DNA of 64,000 nt from Anaeramoeba ignava (Eukaryota > Metamonada > Anaeramoebidae), in contig JAPDFW010000068.1 in assembly GCA_028826165.1 (NCBI GenBank), forward strand, positions 401,506 through 465,505, written 5' to 3'. The position numbers and the translations under genes are program-made. The notes under the pieces were generated by a model that saw nothing but the letters and a program-made list of their open reading frames with translations, ran no database searches and was not told the DNA's origin. Position 1 is the first letter of the stretch; each line of letters opens with the position of its first letter. Positions 1-13,000 of the stretch are shown piece after piece.

Positions 1-2769
1 ATTCTCATTTTCAATAAACTTTCCAAAACCTTCTCTTGAATTAAATTGAAAAGTACCAATAAATTTAGTTCCATCAGAAAATTCAATTGTTCCATCGCCA
101 TGAAACATATTATTTTTAAATTCTCCTTGATAAATAGTGCCATCAATATCAATAAACTCACCCTCACCTTCTCTTTTTCCATCCACAAACATTCCTTGAT
201 ATTTTTTTCCTGAAGGATCAGTCAAAACAGTGTCTCCATTTGGAAGCCCATTTTTCCAAAAAGAAACTAAAACATCTCCAATTGAAAATTTGATTATTCC
301 TTTTCCTTCTTTTTTTCCATCAACATATTCTCCTTCAAAAATAGTTCCATTTGGATACTCCACTTTGCTTCTTCCTGTGGGGGTTGCCTTGATAAACGCT
401 CCTGTGTGTTTTGTCAAATTCCGATACGGATATGTGAACACTCTTTCCTTATCTTGCAAAATATCTTCCATTCTCATCGAGAATTCTTCGCATAAATTAT
501 TATAAAAATCCGAAATGAATTCTTGTTTGTTCGGAATTTCCAACTCAATAAAACGATCGGGTGTTTTGATCACAAATTGTGATAATTTGGTGATTATCAT
601 ACTTTTGCTTTTCATTTTTTTTTGTCTTCCAAATTGTTGATTTTGGCTCCAATCAGAAATCCATACAAAATTAAGAGGAGAAATGTAATCCAACGTGAAT
701 TTGTCTGATCCGCGCAAACAAAAACACCAAGAAATGGCATTTTTGAACAGGAATATTTGTATGATTTTTTCATTCATTTCGGGATTGTGCGGATATTGAA
801 TAACTTTCCCAATGTCCATTCTCGTCAAATTCATTTTCGAAAATAATTCTGTTGTTTTTTTGTCTAAAGTGATGTCCAATACTTTGTTCTGCTGAATATT
901 TTGAGTGATATTGAGAAGACGAAGTGAAAGCTTGTCCAGATTGGTTTTGTCTGGATGATCTTCGTTTGTTGCGTCTTTTAATTCCGTTATCGAGGTTCGA
1001 TATTCATCCAATTTTTTCATCGGAATTTTCAACATTTTTACGACTTCCATTCCCGTATTTAATTCAATTACTTTCATAAATTTTTGGAAATTTTTTGTAG
1101 ATAATAATTGTTGATAATTTTCCGTTATAATATTTAAATGCGAAAAATATTGTTGATAAACAGGAAACAATAACGACAATTTTTCTAGGAATAAATCTCC
1201 AATACAAGTTTCATAATTCCAAGATGCCATTTTGCTTGTTAATTCAGTGAAGAAATTTTTGCTGAAATTATACACTCCAATAATATCTTTAAAAATTTTA
1301 TCAAAAATTTCAGAATTGATGATTTTTCCAATTTCCTTTTTGTATTGGTTTTATTACAAAATCATAAAGTTTTGATAATGAATCCATATAGTTTTTCTCG
1401 AGAATAAATCGTTTGAAAAATTGTGTCTCTTTTTTTGTTTGTGGTCCAATTGGTTTTTGTCCGTTTTTGATTCTTCTCCAATCTTCTATTAATTGAGGAT
1501 AATAACTTGATTTTGCAAATTTTGAATAAGAATCTGTTTTCATTAAATTTCTAATCAAATCAGCTGCTTCAGTAAAAAGATCAGGGATAAATTTTCCTTC
1601 TTCCATTTTTTGTATAATTTTTTTTTTCACAATATTATTTATATTAATTTCACGTGGAGATTGAGTTTCGAGAAACTAAAATAAATTTTTAAATAAATAT
1701 ATAAATAAATTTTTAAATAAATTTTTGAAATAATTTTCCTAAAATACTTTTTCAATTATTTCTTTTTTGCTCTTCCAACTCCTTCAACTGGATCAAATAT
1801 TTCTTGATATTGTCTAACTGCTTCCCAAAATAAAATATTTTCTTCACAAAATTCATCTCTAAGAAATTGTTTAAAATAAGCTAAAGAAATTTTGTGTTCT
1901 AAAATTGAATCAAAAGTTCTCATTTCAACTGGTGTTTGTTCTTTTTGATCTTCTCTAATTGTCAATGTCCGATTTCTTGTTTGAGATTCAGGATTAGGAC
2001 TTTTATCATTTTGATTTTGAGATTCACGTCGACTTTGATTTTGACTTTGGTTTGGACTTGAATTTTGACTTTTACTTTTACTTTGACTTTTATTATCATC
2101 ATTTTCGGAATCAATTTGATTTTGATTTTGATTTTGATTTTGATTTTGATTTTGATTTTGATTTTGATTTTGATTTTGATTTTGATTTTGATTTTGATTT
2201 TGATTTTGATTTTGATTTTGATCTTCATTTTCATTTTCATTTTGATTTTCATTTTGATTTTCATTTTGATTTTGATTTTCAATTTCATTTTCAATTTTAT
2301 TTTCATTTTCATTTACATTTTCATTTTCATTTTCATTTTCAATTTTATTTTGTCTTGGACTTTGAATTGGACTTCGATTTTTAATTTTACTTCTTAATTC
2401 ATTTGGATCATGACTTTGACGCCTAGATAAAATTTGATTTCGAATATCATTATTTTGAATTTGACTTCTTGTTATAATTTGACTTTGACGTCTTATTCGA
2501 TATTGATTTTGATTAGCATCAACCGAATCAATTGGTGTAATTGATAACGGAACTCTTTTATTTTCAAAAGAAAACGGATTTTTTGAAGTTGGTGATTTTG
2601 GTTCATTTAAAATGTTTGCTAATCCTTTTGGAAGTTCTCTTGAAGGTCTTCTATTTATTTTATCTGCTAAATTTTCTAAATTTAACATTTTTAAAATATC
2701 TGGTGCTTCCATATGTTCAACTTCTGATTTAGTTTCAGTTTTTTCTTCTTTTTTCTTTTGATCCGTCAT
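1..2769 (-). CDS. RGS-RhoGEF(DH)-PH-MORN signalling protein, partial at left edge
   Basis: Predicted guanine-nucleotide exchange factor for Rho-family GTPases with an RGS domain for G-alpha. Exon 1 (2769-1748) holds an N/Q/E-rich N-terminus and the first half of the RGS domain (EENILFWEAVRQYQEIF). An intron at 1747-1676 (GTATTT..TTTAG) separates it from exon 2, which continues with SPREIN, the RGS end (LMKTDSYSKFAKS), then a DH domain (FILEKNYMDSLSKLY), a PH-like region (FVIKTPDRFIEL) and at least four MORN repeats (YPNGTIFEGEYVDGKKEGKG) that run off the window. Two single-base frame breaks are needed: one in an A-run near 1758-1770, just before the donor, and one near 1334-1345 inside the DH domain. 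Both restore domain consensus, so they look like consensus errors. Domain identity is confident; whether the frame breaks are real is unresolved. Confidence 0.82.
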
Positions 2770-3590
2770 TGTTTTTTTTTTTATTTAAAAAAGTTTCAAA
2801 AAAAAAAAAATAAATTTAAAACGAAAAAAATGAAAAAAAAATTTTTTAATTTTAATTTTTTTTTTTTGATCATTTTATTAGTCAGATTTATTATTTATTA
2901 TCAAAATTATTTCAAAAATTTTTTTTCACCTTTTTCATCAACTTTCTCTCCATTTAATTTTAAATTAAAATCTAATTAAAAATATAAATTTAAATCTAAT
3001 TAAAAATATAAATAAAAATCTAATTAAAAATATAAATAAAAAGTGGAATAAAAATCTAAATAAAAATATAAATAAAAATATAAATAAAAATCTAAATAAA
3101 AATAAAAATTTAAATCTAATTAAAAATCTAAATAAAAATCTAAATAAAAATATAAATAAAAATATAAATTTAAATCTAATTAAAATCTAAATAAAAATAT
3201 AAATAAAAAGTGGAATAAAAATATAAATAAATTTATAAATAAAAATCTAAATAAAAATTGAAATAAAAATATAAATAAAAAAGTGGAATAAATTTATAAA
3301 TAAATTTATAAATAAAAATCTAAATAAAAATATAAATAAAAATTGGAATAAATTTATAATTACAAATTGGAATAAAAATATAAATAAAAATCTAAATAAA
3401 AATCTAATTAAAAAGTGGAATAAAAAGTGGAATAAAAAGTGGAATAAATTTATAATTACAAATTGGAATAAATTTATAATTAAAAATTGAAATAAAAATC
3501 TAAATAAAAATTGAAATAAAAACGTCATTTAAAATTTTTTTCATTTTTTTCATTTTTTTCATTTTTTTCATTTAAAAAAAAAACAAACAA
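2770..3590. repeat. Divergent intergenic spacer with A/T-rich imperfect repeats
   Basis: Low-complexity spacer between two divergently transcribed genes. About 2980-3530 is built from short units such as AAAATATAAATAAAAA interspersed with AAAGTGGAAT. Each end carries T-rich CATTTTT elements next to a start codon. No coding sequence is seen. Confidence 0.7.
3535..3576 (+). promoter_or_regulatory. T-rich CATTTTT tract upstream of eIF2-alpha
   Basis: Four or five successive CATTTTTTT units lie about 15-55 bases before the start codon. Similar elements lie in the same place before most other genes in the window, so this is a candidate core promoter or transcription-start element. The function is inferred from recurrence and position only. 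Confidence 0.4.
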
Positions 3591-6500
3591 ATGACAAATT
3601 TAGATTGTCGATTTTATGAAGCAGAATTTCCTGAAGCAGGAGATTTAGTTATGGTAATAAAAAAAGAAAAATTAAAATTAAAATTAAATTAATTTTAAAT
3701 TAAAATTAAAATTAAATTTAAATTAAAAATAAATTAAAAAAAGGTTGTTATTAAACATGTAACTGATATGGGAGTTTATGTTCATTTATTAGAATACAAC
3801 AACGTTGAAGGTAAGAAAGAGACATAAAAAACAACAGAAGGAAAAAAATGAAAAAAAAATAATTAATCAAATAGGGATGGTATTGTTTTCCGAATTAACA
3901 TCTCGAAGAATAAGATCAATTCCGAAAGTTGCACGATTAGAAAGAAAAGAAGTCTGCGCAGTTCTTCGAGTGGATAAGAAAGGTAGATTAATTCCGCATA
4001 AATATTCATCTACAAAAATCAAACTTATTTTTTTTCTTTGTTTCGTTTAATTTTTCTTTTTTTATAAAGGATATATTGATCTTTCTAAAAAAAGAGCTAA
4101 TCCACCTGAAGAAGTTTCACAGTGCGAAATTAGATACAATAAAGCTAAGATTGTAATGAATATTTTTTTCTCTCGTTTTTTTCTTTCTTTGTTTTTTTGA
4201 CTCTTTTTTATTTTTTACTTCTTATAGGTTCATGGAATTATGAGACATGTTGCTCAAGTTACAAATAGTGATTTGTTGGAATTAAATCAAGAAATCACTT
4301 GGAAACTTTATAAAATTTTTGGTCATGCTTATGATGCTTTTAAATTAGCTATTGTGTATAAATTTTAATTTTAATATTAATTTTAATTTTGATTTTAATT
4401 TTATAAATGAATTAAATTTTATAAATGAATTTAAATTTAATTTTATAAATGAATTTTAATTAAATTTTATAAATGAATTTAAATTAAATTTTATAAATGA
4501 ATTTAAATTAAATATTATAAATGAATATAAATTAAATTTTATAAATGAATTTAAATTAAATTTTATAAATGAATTTAAATTAAATTTTATAAATGAATTT
4601 AAATTAAATTTTATAAATGAATTTAAATTAAATATTATAAATGAATATAAATTAAATTTTATAAATGAATATAAATTAAATTTTATAAATGAATATAAAT
4701 TAAATTTTATAAATGAATATAAATTAAATTTTATAAATGAATTTAAATTAAATTTTATAAATGAATTTAATTAAATTTTATAAATGAATTTAAATTAAAT
4801 TTTATAAATGAATTTTAATTAAATTTTATAAATGAATTTTAATATTAATTTTAATTTTAAATTAAATTTTATAAATGAATATAAATTTTATAAATGAAAT
4901 TTAAATTAAATTTTAATATTAATTTTAATTTTGATTTTATAAATGAATTTTAATTAAATTTTATAAATGAATTTAAATTAAATTTTATAAATGAATATAA
5001 ATTTAATTTTATAAATGAATATAAATTTAATTTTTATAAATGAATTTAAATTAAATTTTATAAATGAATTTTAAATTAAATTTTATAAATGAATTTAAAT
5101 TAAATTTTATAAATGAATTTAAATTAAATTTTATAAATGAATTTTAATTAAATTTTATAAATGAATATAAATTAAATTTTATAAATGAATTTTATTTTAT
5201 AAATGAATTTTAATTAATTTTAATTTTAATTTTAATTTTATAAATGAATTTTATTTTATAAATGAATTTTAATTAAATTTTATAAATGAATTAAATTTTA
5301 TAAATGAATTTTAATTTTATAAATGAATTTAAATTAAATTTTATAAATGAATATAAATTTAATTTTATAAATGAATATAAATTTAATTTTATAAATGAAT
5401 ATAAATTTTATTTTATAAATGAATTTAAATTAAATTTTATAAATGAATTTAAATTAAATTTTATAAATGAATTTTAATATTATAAATGAATTTAATTTTA
5501 ATATTATAAAATGAATTTAAATTAAATATTATAAATGAATTTAAATTTAATTTTATAAATGAATTTTAATTTTATAAATGAATTAAATTTTATAAATGAA
5601 TTTAAATTAAATTTTATAAATGAATTTTATTTAAATATTATAAATGAATTTAATTTAAATATTATAAATGAATTTAAATTAAATTTTATAAATGAATTTA
5701 ATTAAATATTATAAATGAATTTAAATTAAATTTTATAAATGAATTTTAATTAAATTTTATAAATGAATTTTAATTAAATTTTATAAATGAATATAAATTA
5801 AATATTATAAATGAATATAAATTAAATTTTATAAATGAATTTAAATTAAATTTTATAAATGAATTTAAATTAAATTTTATAAATGAATTTAAATTAAATT
5901 TTATAAATGAATATAAATTTAATTTTATAAATGAATTTTATTTTATAAATGAATTTTAATTTTATAAATGAATTTAAATTAAATTTTATAAATGAATTTT
6001 AATTTTATATAAATGAATTTAAATTAAATTTTATAAATGAATTTAAATTAAATATTATAAATGAATTTAAATTAAATATTATAAATGAATTTAAATTAAA
6101 TATTATAAATGAATTTAAATTAAATATTATAAATGAATTTAAATTAAATATTATAAATGAATTTAAATTAAATATTATAAATGAATTTTAATTAAATTTT
6201 ATAAATGAATTTTAATTTTAATTTTAATTTTATAAATGAATTTTAATTTTAATTTAAATTCAAGTGATCCAGAAAAAGTATTCAAAGGAATTAAAATGGA
6301 AGATCGAGTTCGGGAAATATTAATGCAAAACATCAAAAGAAAACTAACACCCAGACCATTAAAAATTCGAGCTGAAATTGAAATTAAATGTTATACATAT
6401 GAAGGAATCGACGCAATAAAAGAAGCACTTAGAAAAGGAGAAGAATTAGGAAAAGAACGAGGAGTTCCTATTGAGATTACGCTTGTAGCGCCTCCCCATT

Positions 6501-6727
6501 TCGTTATGACTACAACTACAGCCTATAAAGATGTTGGAATCAATATTTTAAATGAAGCTATTGATTCTATTCATGAATTAATTGAATCAAAAGGTGGTGA
6601 ATTTTCTGTCAAAATTCCCCCAAGAAGTATTTCAGAAACTGATGAACAAGATCTTGCTGATTTGATGGGAAAACTTGAAGAAGAAAATAAAGATATTGGT
6701 GATGATGAAATTTCTGGTGATGATTAA
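3591..6727 (+). CDS. EIF2S1: Translation initiation factor eIF2 subunit alpha
   Basis: Alpha subunit of the eIF2 GTPase, which delivers Met-tRNAi to the 40S ribosome and is the target of stress kinases. Six exons: 3591-3653, 3744-3810, 3875-3982, 4070-4152, 4228-4355 and 6265-6727. The join is 912 nt, 303 aa, in frame throughout. The N-terminal S1 domain begins CRFYEAEFPEAGDLVMV and contains LLEYNNVEGMVLFSEL. The helical domain includes YDAFKLAI, and the C-terminal domain has KIRAEIEIKCYTYEGIDAI and APPHFVMTTTTAY. The acidic C-terminus is typical. The last intron (1909 nt) is almost wholly repetitive. The site equivalent to Ser51 reads ELTSRRIRS, so Thr52 (Met counted) takes the regulatory position and Ser follows it. 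Family assignment is certain; the regulatory consequence is inference. Confidence 0.97.
4356..6264 (+). repeat. Intron 5 of eIF2-alpha: TTATAAATGAAT-based satellite
   Basis: The 1.9-kb intron consists of about 80 variants of a unit of roughly 22 bases, built on TTTTATAAATGAAT followed by TTAAATTAAA. Donor GTATAA and acceptor TTCAAG give an exact in-frame join (LAIVDPEKVF). The same core also appears in introns of CHMP3, uS11, TOM40 and the MST kinase. Confidence 0.85.
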
Positions 6728-7165
6728 ATAATCCACTTTTTTTTTTTTTCTTAAAATTCATTCCACTTTTTTTCTTCTTAAATTTCATTTTTTTTCTCAT
6801 TTGATTTGATTTTTTGAAATAGAATAAAAAAATTATTTTATCCGATTTTAATTTTAATTTTAATTTTAATTTTGATTTTGATTTTAATTTTAATTTTAAT
6901 TTTTAATTTTGATTTTGATTTTAATTTTAATTTTAATTTTATTTTTAATTTTAATTTTAATTTTAATTTTAATTTTTAATTTTAATTTTAATTTTAATTT
7001 TAATTTTAATTTTAATTTTAATTTTAATTTTAATTTTAATTTTAATTTTTATTTTAATTTTAATTTTAAATTTTAATTTTAATTTTAATTTTAATTTTGA
7101 TTTTAATTTTAATTTTTTCATTTTTTCATTTTTTTTTTTGATTTATTTTTGATTTATTTTTCAAA
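6728..7165. repeat. Intergenic TTTTAA repeat tract
   Basis: Spacer between eIF2-alpha and the next gene. From about 6845 to 7115 it is mostly a TTTTAA hexamer with occasional TTTTGA. It ends with CATTTTTT elements at about 7117-7135 and TGATTTATTTT before the next start codon. No gene seen. Confidence 0.7.
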
Positions 7166-9868
7166 ATGGATTTTGAAATTGCTTTAAGATCTGATGATTT
7201 AGAAAAAATTGAAAAATTCTTACCAGAAAAAGTTAATGATTATATAGTAAATAATAATAATAAAAAAAAAGAAAAAAAAATTTATTATGATTTATTATTA
7301 TTTTAAATAGAAAGTAAAATATTTTTCTTTTTAAAAAAAAATTTCGAAAAAAAAACCTTCTTTTGAATTAGTTGATTTTATTTACATTTTTTTATTATAA
7401 AAAAGGGTTTAACTCCAATACAAATTGCATGTAAACATCAATTAAAAGAAGAAATTATTGATAAAATTATTAAATCAGGAGCTGATTTATTAAAAAAAAC
7501 TGTAAATTAATTAATTTAAATCTTAATTTTTAAAAGAAATTTTATTGTTTTAATTTTTTATTCACTTTCTCTTTTTTTTTTTTCTTTAATTTAAAAAGGA
7601 AGATGTTTATTTTTGCTTATTAATAAATTGTTCTCATTTGTTTTACAATAATTTTAAATGAATTTTTAGGATGTAAAATTTAGAATTTATTTTCTTTTTA
7701 ATTTTTATATAAAATTTTAATTATTTGTTTAATTATTCAATTATTTAATTATTTAGCAAGAATCTGTTTTACATTTTGCTTGTTTAGGAAGAGTTAGTTT
7801 TTCAATATTTTCTAAATTAGTTAAAAATGGAGCAGATATTAATGCTGTTAATGTATATAAATTGAAAATTAAATTAAAATTTAAATTAAAATCTAAATTT
7901 ATTTCTATTTTAGAAAGTAAAATTTTAATTGAATTTTTTTTAATTGAAATTTTTTTTTAATTGAATTTTTTTTTTAAAAAAAAGGGAGTAATTATTATTT
8001 CATCCTTTCATTTTTTTTATTTAGAATTTTTCTCTTAATTTTTCTTTTAATTTTAATTTTGAAATGAATTTTGAAATTAATTTTGAAATGAATTTTGAAA
8101 TTAATTTTGAAATGAATTTTGAAATTAATTTTAATTTTGAATTTAATTTTGAAATGAATTTTAATTTTGAAATGAATTTTGATTTTGAATTTAATTTTAA
8201 TTTTGAAATGAATTTTGATTTTGAAATGAATTTTGAAATGAATTTTAATTTTGAATTTAATTTGAATTTTAAATTTGAAATGAATTTTAATTTTGAAATG
8301 AATTTTGAAATGAATTTTAATTTTGAAATGAATTTTGATTTAATTTTGAAATGAATTTTGAAATGAATTTTAATTTTGAATTTAATTTTAATTTTGAAAT
8401 GAATTTTGAATTTAATTTTAATTTTGAATTTAATTTGAATTTTAAATTTGAAATGAATTTTAATTTTGAAATGAATTTTGAAATGAATTTTAACTTTGAA
8501 ATGAATTTTAACTTTATAGGGTGGATCAATATTACATTATGCTTGTTTTTATAAAGTAGATCCTCAAATTATAAAATTTTTAATTGATTCTGATGTTGAT
8601 GTTAATCAAACTACTGTATATCTCTTGAATTTAATTATTAATTATTAATTATTAATTAATAAATTATTAATAAAAATTAGGATGTAAAAAATATTCCAAA
8701 TTCTTCTTTAAATTATTTATTTTTTTAATCCTCTTTTTAAAATAAATAAAAAAATAGATTGTAAGATTTTCTTTTGCTTTTTTTTTTTTTGCTTTTTTTA
8801 AAGTAAATTTTTTTAAATCTTTTTGAAATTTTTTTAAAGGGAAAAAATGCACTACATTTTTCTGTTGAAAAATCTAATTTTGATGGAATTAGATTACTTG
8901 TTGAAGCAGGATGTGATCAAAATCAAAAAGATGTTTGAAATTAATTCTAAAAAATTTTTTTTCATTCAATTAAAAATTAAAAAATTAATTTAGAAAGTAA
9001 ATTTGGGATAAATAATCATAAATTATAATAATAATAATAATAAATCGAAAATTCAAAATAAAAATAAAATAGACTGTCAGTTATTCTCAAAAAATTTTTA
9101 GATTGAAAAACATTTCTTTCTCATTTAAAATTCCATTTTCAAAAAATAAAGAATAAAACACCACTTTTTCTTGCTGGAGAAAAAGAAAAAAAAGTTATTA
9201 AATGTAGTAATAGTTATGTTGAAGATTTTCTTCGTTTTTACGAAAGAAAAGAATTCACAGATGTTACAATTAAATGTAGAACAGGAGAAATTATGGTTCA
9301 TAAATTTATATTGAAAGCAAGAATTAGCCAAGATGAAACCGTTATTTCAAGATTTTTAACCATTTGCAAAAAATATGATTATGTCGATATTGATTCTTTT
9401 GTTCTTTTTCTTTATGGAAAAAATTTCAAAATTCCAAGTTCCGAAACAGAAAAATTTTCCCAAATAGTTAAAGATACTGGATTAGAAGAAAATTGGTTAG
9501 TTCAAAAATCTGGCAAAAGAGGATTAATTAATGATTTAAGAAAAATTTATTATCAAGATCAAAATAAAGATTTCACAATTATTGTTGTTTCTGAATTCCA
9601 TTTTAAAATCCATAAGGTTGTTTTAATTATAAGAAGTGAATTATATCGTGGAATGTTTTTAACTGTTAAAGACTCATCAGATCAAGTTAATGATTATAGT
9701 GGAAAATCTCAAAATGCAATTAAAGCTCTGATTGAATTTTTATATTTTGATGAATTTTTAGAACAACCAAGTGATGAAGTTTTCAGAGAATTATATGATG
9801 CAATTGATTATTATCAATTAAATGTGAATTCCAATTTATTATTAATTCTTGGTTCAGATATAAATTAA
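7166..9868 (+). CDS. Ankyrin repeat-BTB-BTB protein, one ankyrin repeat per exon
   Basis: Predicted protein-interaction scaffold, possibly a cullin-3 substrate adaptor because of its BTB domains. Six exons: 7166-7246, 7406-7501, 7757-7852, 8520-8615, 8840-8932 and 9152-9868 (1179 nt, 392 aa). All junctions are phase 0. Exons 2-5 are 96, 96, 96 and 93 nt and each encodes one ankyrin repeat (for example ESVLHFACLGRVSFSIF, GGSILHYACFYKVDP, GKNALHFSVEKSNFDGI). The last exon carries two BTB-like domains: DVTIKCRTGEIMVHKFIL, then FTIIVVSEFHFKIHKVVLII. The order of domains matches the gene at 57605-60609, but that copy has about 18 repeats uninterrupted by introns. Substrate and partners are unknown. 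Confidence 0.85.
8040..8519 (+). repeat. Intron repeat, TTTTGAAATGAA type
   Basis: The third intron of the ankyrin-BTB gene is filled by permutations of AATTTTGAAATGAATTTT and AATTTTAATTTTGAAT. Open frames across it (runs of NFEMNFE) come from the hexamer-like repeat and are not genes. Confidence 0.8.
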
Positions 9869-10061
9869 TTTTTATTTTTATTTTTAATTATTATTATTAT
9901 TTTTATTTTTCATGTTAAAACAAAAAACGGAAAGATCTTTTTATTTCTTTTTATTTTTATTTAAAAATTTTCCTTTCAAAATCTTGTTTTGAAATTTTTT
10001 TGATTCTCTTTTTCTTTTTCTTAAAAAAATAATTATAATTATAATTATTATAATAATAAAT

Positions 10062-13000
10062 TTAGATATACTTATTCATTGAGCGATACAAAGCTAATAT
10101 TTCTTCTCTCTCATTTTTTTGAGAGAAATCAAATAAAGCAAAAGCTAAATTATGATGTCCAAGTCTTGTTAATGAAAGAAACAAACGAGTTCGATCATGA
10201 TTTTCTTCAAAAAATACAAAAAATTTTGGAAGAAAACCAGGATATTTTCTTGTAATAAGACTCAAATAAACAATTGGGAAACATAATGTTGGATATAAAT
10301 CATCAATGTATCCACGATGATAGTATTGGTTGTTGATATCCTCGATTAATTCTGTGAGTAAATGAAGGAAAAATAGAAGACTATTCACCAAATTTGAAGA
10401 AATTGAATATTCAAAGTTTGATTCTTGAGTCGGACTGTTTCTGTTGTAGTTCTCGTTTATTGATTGAGGTGATTTTGAGTTTCTTTTCGGTTTTGATTTC
10501 CCAGTTTTTTTTCTTTTGATTTCTTGTGATTGGTTTTTTTCTATTATTCCTTGAAAATTTTCTTCATTTTGAAAAAGTGATGAAAGTATTTCAAAAATTC
10601 CAGTGTAAGCAATTGAATAAAAAAAGAAATGAGCAAAAATATGGCCAACAGACTTGCTTTTTATAAAGGGAATCAATGATGAGCCAATTTCCTGATAAAT
10701 GCATAAAATCAATGATTCCGAGTTTGGAAGATCGGAAATCAAAGCAGAAGCAACTTGTGCTTTTCTTAAAGATTGTTCAAAAGAAGGTGAAACAAATTCA
10801 AGAAAATCTTTTTCATTTAATTTTGAATATTGAATTTTGTGATAGAAATTGTGTGATTTTTCTAATAAAGAATTGATAAAATATGTGCCTGTTATATAAT
10901 TTCCAAATTCGTTGTGAATTTTCCAAACAATGTGAATTGCTTCTTGAAAATTAATATCTTTTGCGTGATTTGAACGAAAGTGTCTTAAGTTTGTAAATGT
11001 GTAAATTGAGTTAAATGCTCGTTTAAAAATTTTCATTGAATCTTCATTCCAGTTGATTTGGAATTTATTTATGGTATTCATTTGAGAATCTGTAATTTTA
11101 AAATAATCTATAAAGTGTTGGTAATATATTTTAGGTTGGTAATGCCTAAACAAAAGAAGGAATGAATTTTAATTTTAATTTTAATTTTAATTTTGAATTT
11201 AATTTTAATTTTGAATTTAATTGAATATTGAATATTGAATTAAATTGAATATTGAATATTGAATATTGAATATTGAATTGAATTGAATATTGAATATTGA
11301 ATATTGAATATTAAATATTGAATTGAATATTGAATTGAATTGAATTGAATTGAATATTCAATATTGAATTAAATTGAATATTGAATATTGAATATTGAAT
11401 ATTGAATATTGAAAATTGAATATTGAATATTGAATATTGAATATTGAATTGAATATTGAATATTGAATTGAATATTGAATTGAATATTGAATTAAATATT
11501 AAATATTGAATATTGAATATTGAATATTGAATATTAAATATTGAATATTGAATATTGAATATTGAATTAAATATTAAATTGAATATTGAATATTGAATAT
11601 TGAATTGAATTTTGAATTGAATATTGAATTGAATATTGAATTAAATTGAATATTGAATATTGAATATTGAATATTGAATATTGGATATTGAATTAAATTG
11701 AATATTGAATATTGAATATTGAATTAAATATTGAATTTAATTTAATTTAATTGAATTCATTTAAATTGAATATTGAATTAAATATTGAATTGAATATTGA
11801 ATTAAATATTGAATTGAATATTGAATTTTAATTTGAATATTGAATTGAATTTTAATTTTAATTTTAATTTTGAATTGAATTGAATATTGAATATTGAATA
11901 TTGAATATTGAATTGAATATTGAATATTAAATTGAATATTGGATTAAATTGGATATTGAATATTGAATATTGAATTAAATTGAATTTTGAATTTAATTGA
12001 ATATTGAATTGAATTTAATTTAATTTAATTGAATTCAATTGATTTTCATTTTAATTTTCATTTAAATTGATTTGAATTGAATATTGAATTTTACAATTTT
12101 AAACAAGTAATAAATCTTGAAATTGGATGCTTAGAATTCTTTAATTGAAAAATTTTTTGAAATGTATCAGAAACTTTCTTAACTAAAATATTAGGATCTG
12201 TATCTGGTAAATTATTCTCAAAAAACCAACAAATAGAAGAAGAAAAACTTCTAACAAGAGACCAAAAATTCACATGAATATCACTTAATTTCATTGTATC
12301 TAAATCTTTCATAAATAAACTATTCCAAAAATGAAACGCTTCTTTTAAATTTGAATCTTCCAAACTGAGTCTTTCGTTTTGAGAATTATTCTTAAATAAA
12401 AAATCCTTTTTCAAACCATCTTTATACATAACAAAATCATCAAACCAATAAAGACATGATTTTTCAGGATAATTTCGAAGCACTTTTTTAATCAGTTCCC
12501 GTAATTTGACAACATTTCCTGCTCCTACTCCAATTGTGCCGTCTTTTCCAAAACAAAAGGTATTAATAATATGTTCCATTGAATTCCATCCAAGCAAAAA
12601 AAATCTGATTGCTGAAAATTTTATTGTGTGAAGCGAGACAATTTTTTGGTCAACATAGTTCGCAAGATCCACAAGTGTTTCGAACAATTTTGGTATTAAA
12701 TTGTGGAGATTGATTGCCTCCAAATTTTGGATGAGAACAGATAAAAAGGCTCTTGTGATTTCAAATATTGTTTCATTAAGCCGTTCGTTTCTGTTCTGTG
12801 TCATCGAAAAAATCTCCGTTTTCACAATCAATAGTTGCTGGATCATATTCTTAGCGAGATCATATTGGATTTGGGTCTCGCGGAAATTTTCAAGAAGTCT
12901 TTTTGTGATCTCCTTTGCTTGATCGCTTGTAAAATGCTCCTTGATTGTATTAATCATTGCAACAACATCTTTTTGTGTTAATGGTGCCTGTTGAAGATCA

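Noticed and set aside
3805-4050. 81-codon frame reading through two introns of eIF2-alpha
   Set aside because: Only the middle part matches the family. The ends are intron sequence, and the donor at 3983 and acceptor at 3874 fit the conserved protein.
6236-6264. An ATG at 6236 as a start for a separate eIF2-alpha C-terminal protein
   Set aside because: It belongs to intron repeat sequence. Splicing 4355 to 6265 gives an exact family match (LAIVDPEKVF).
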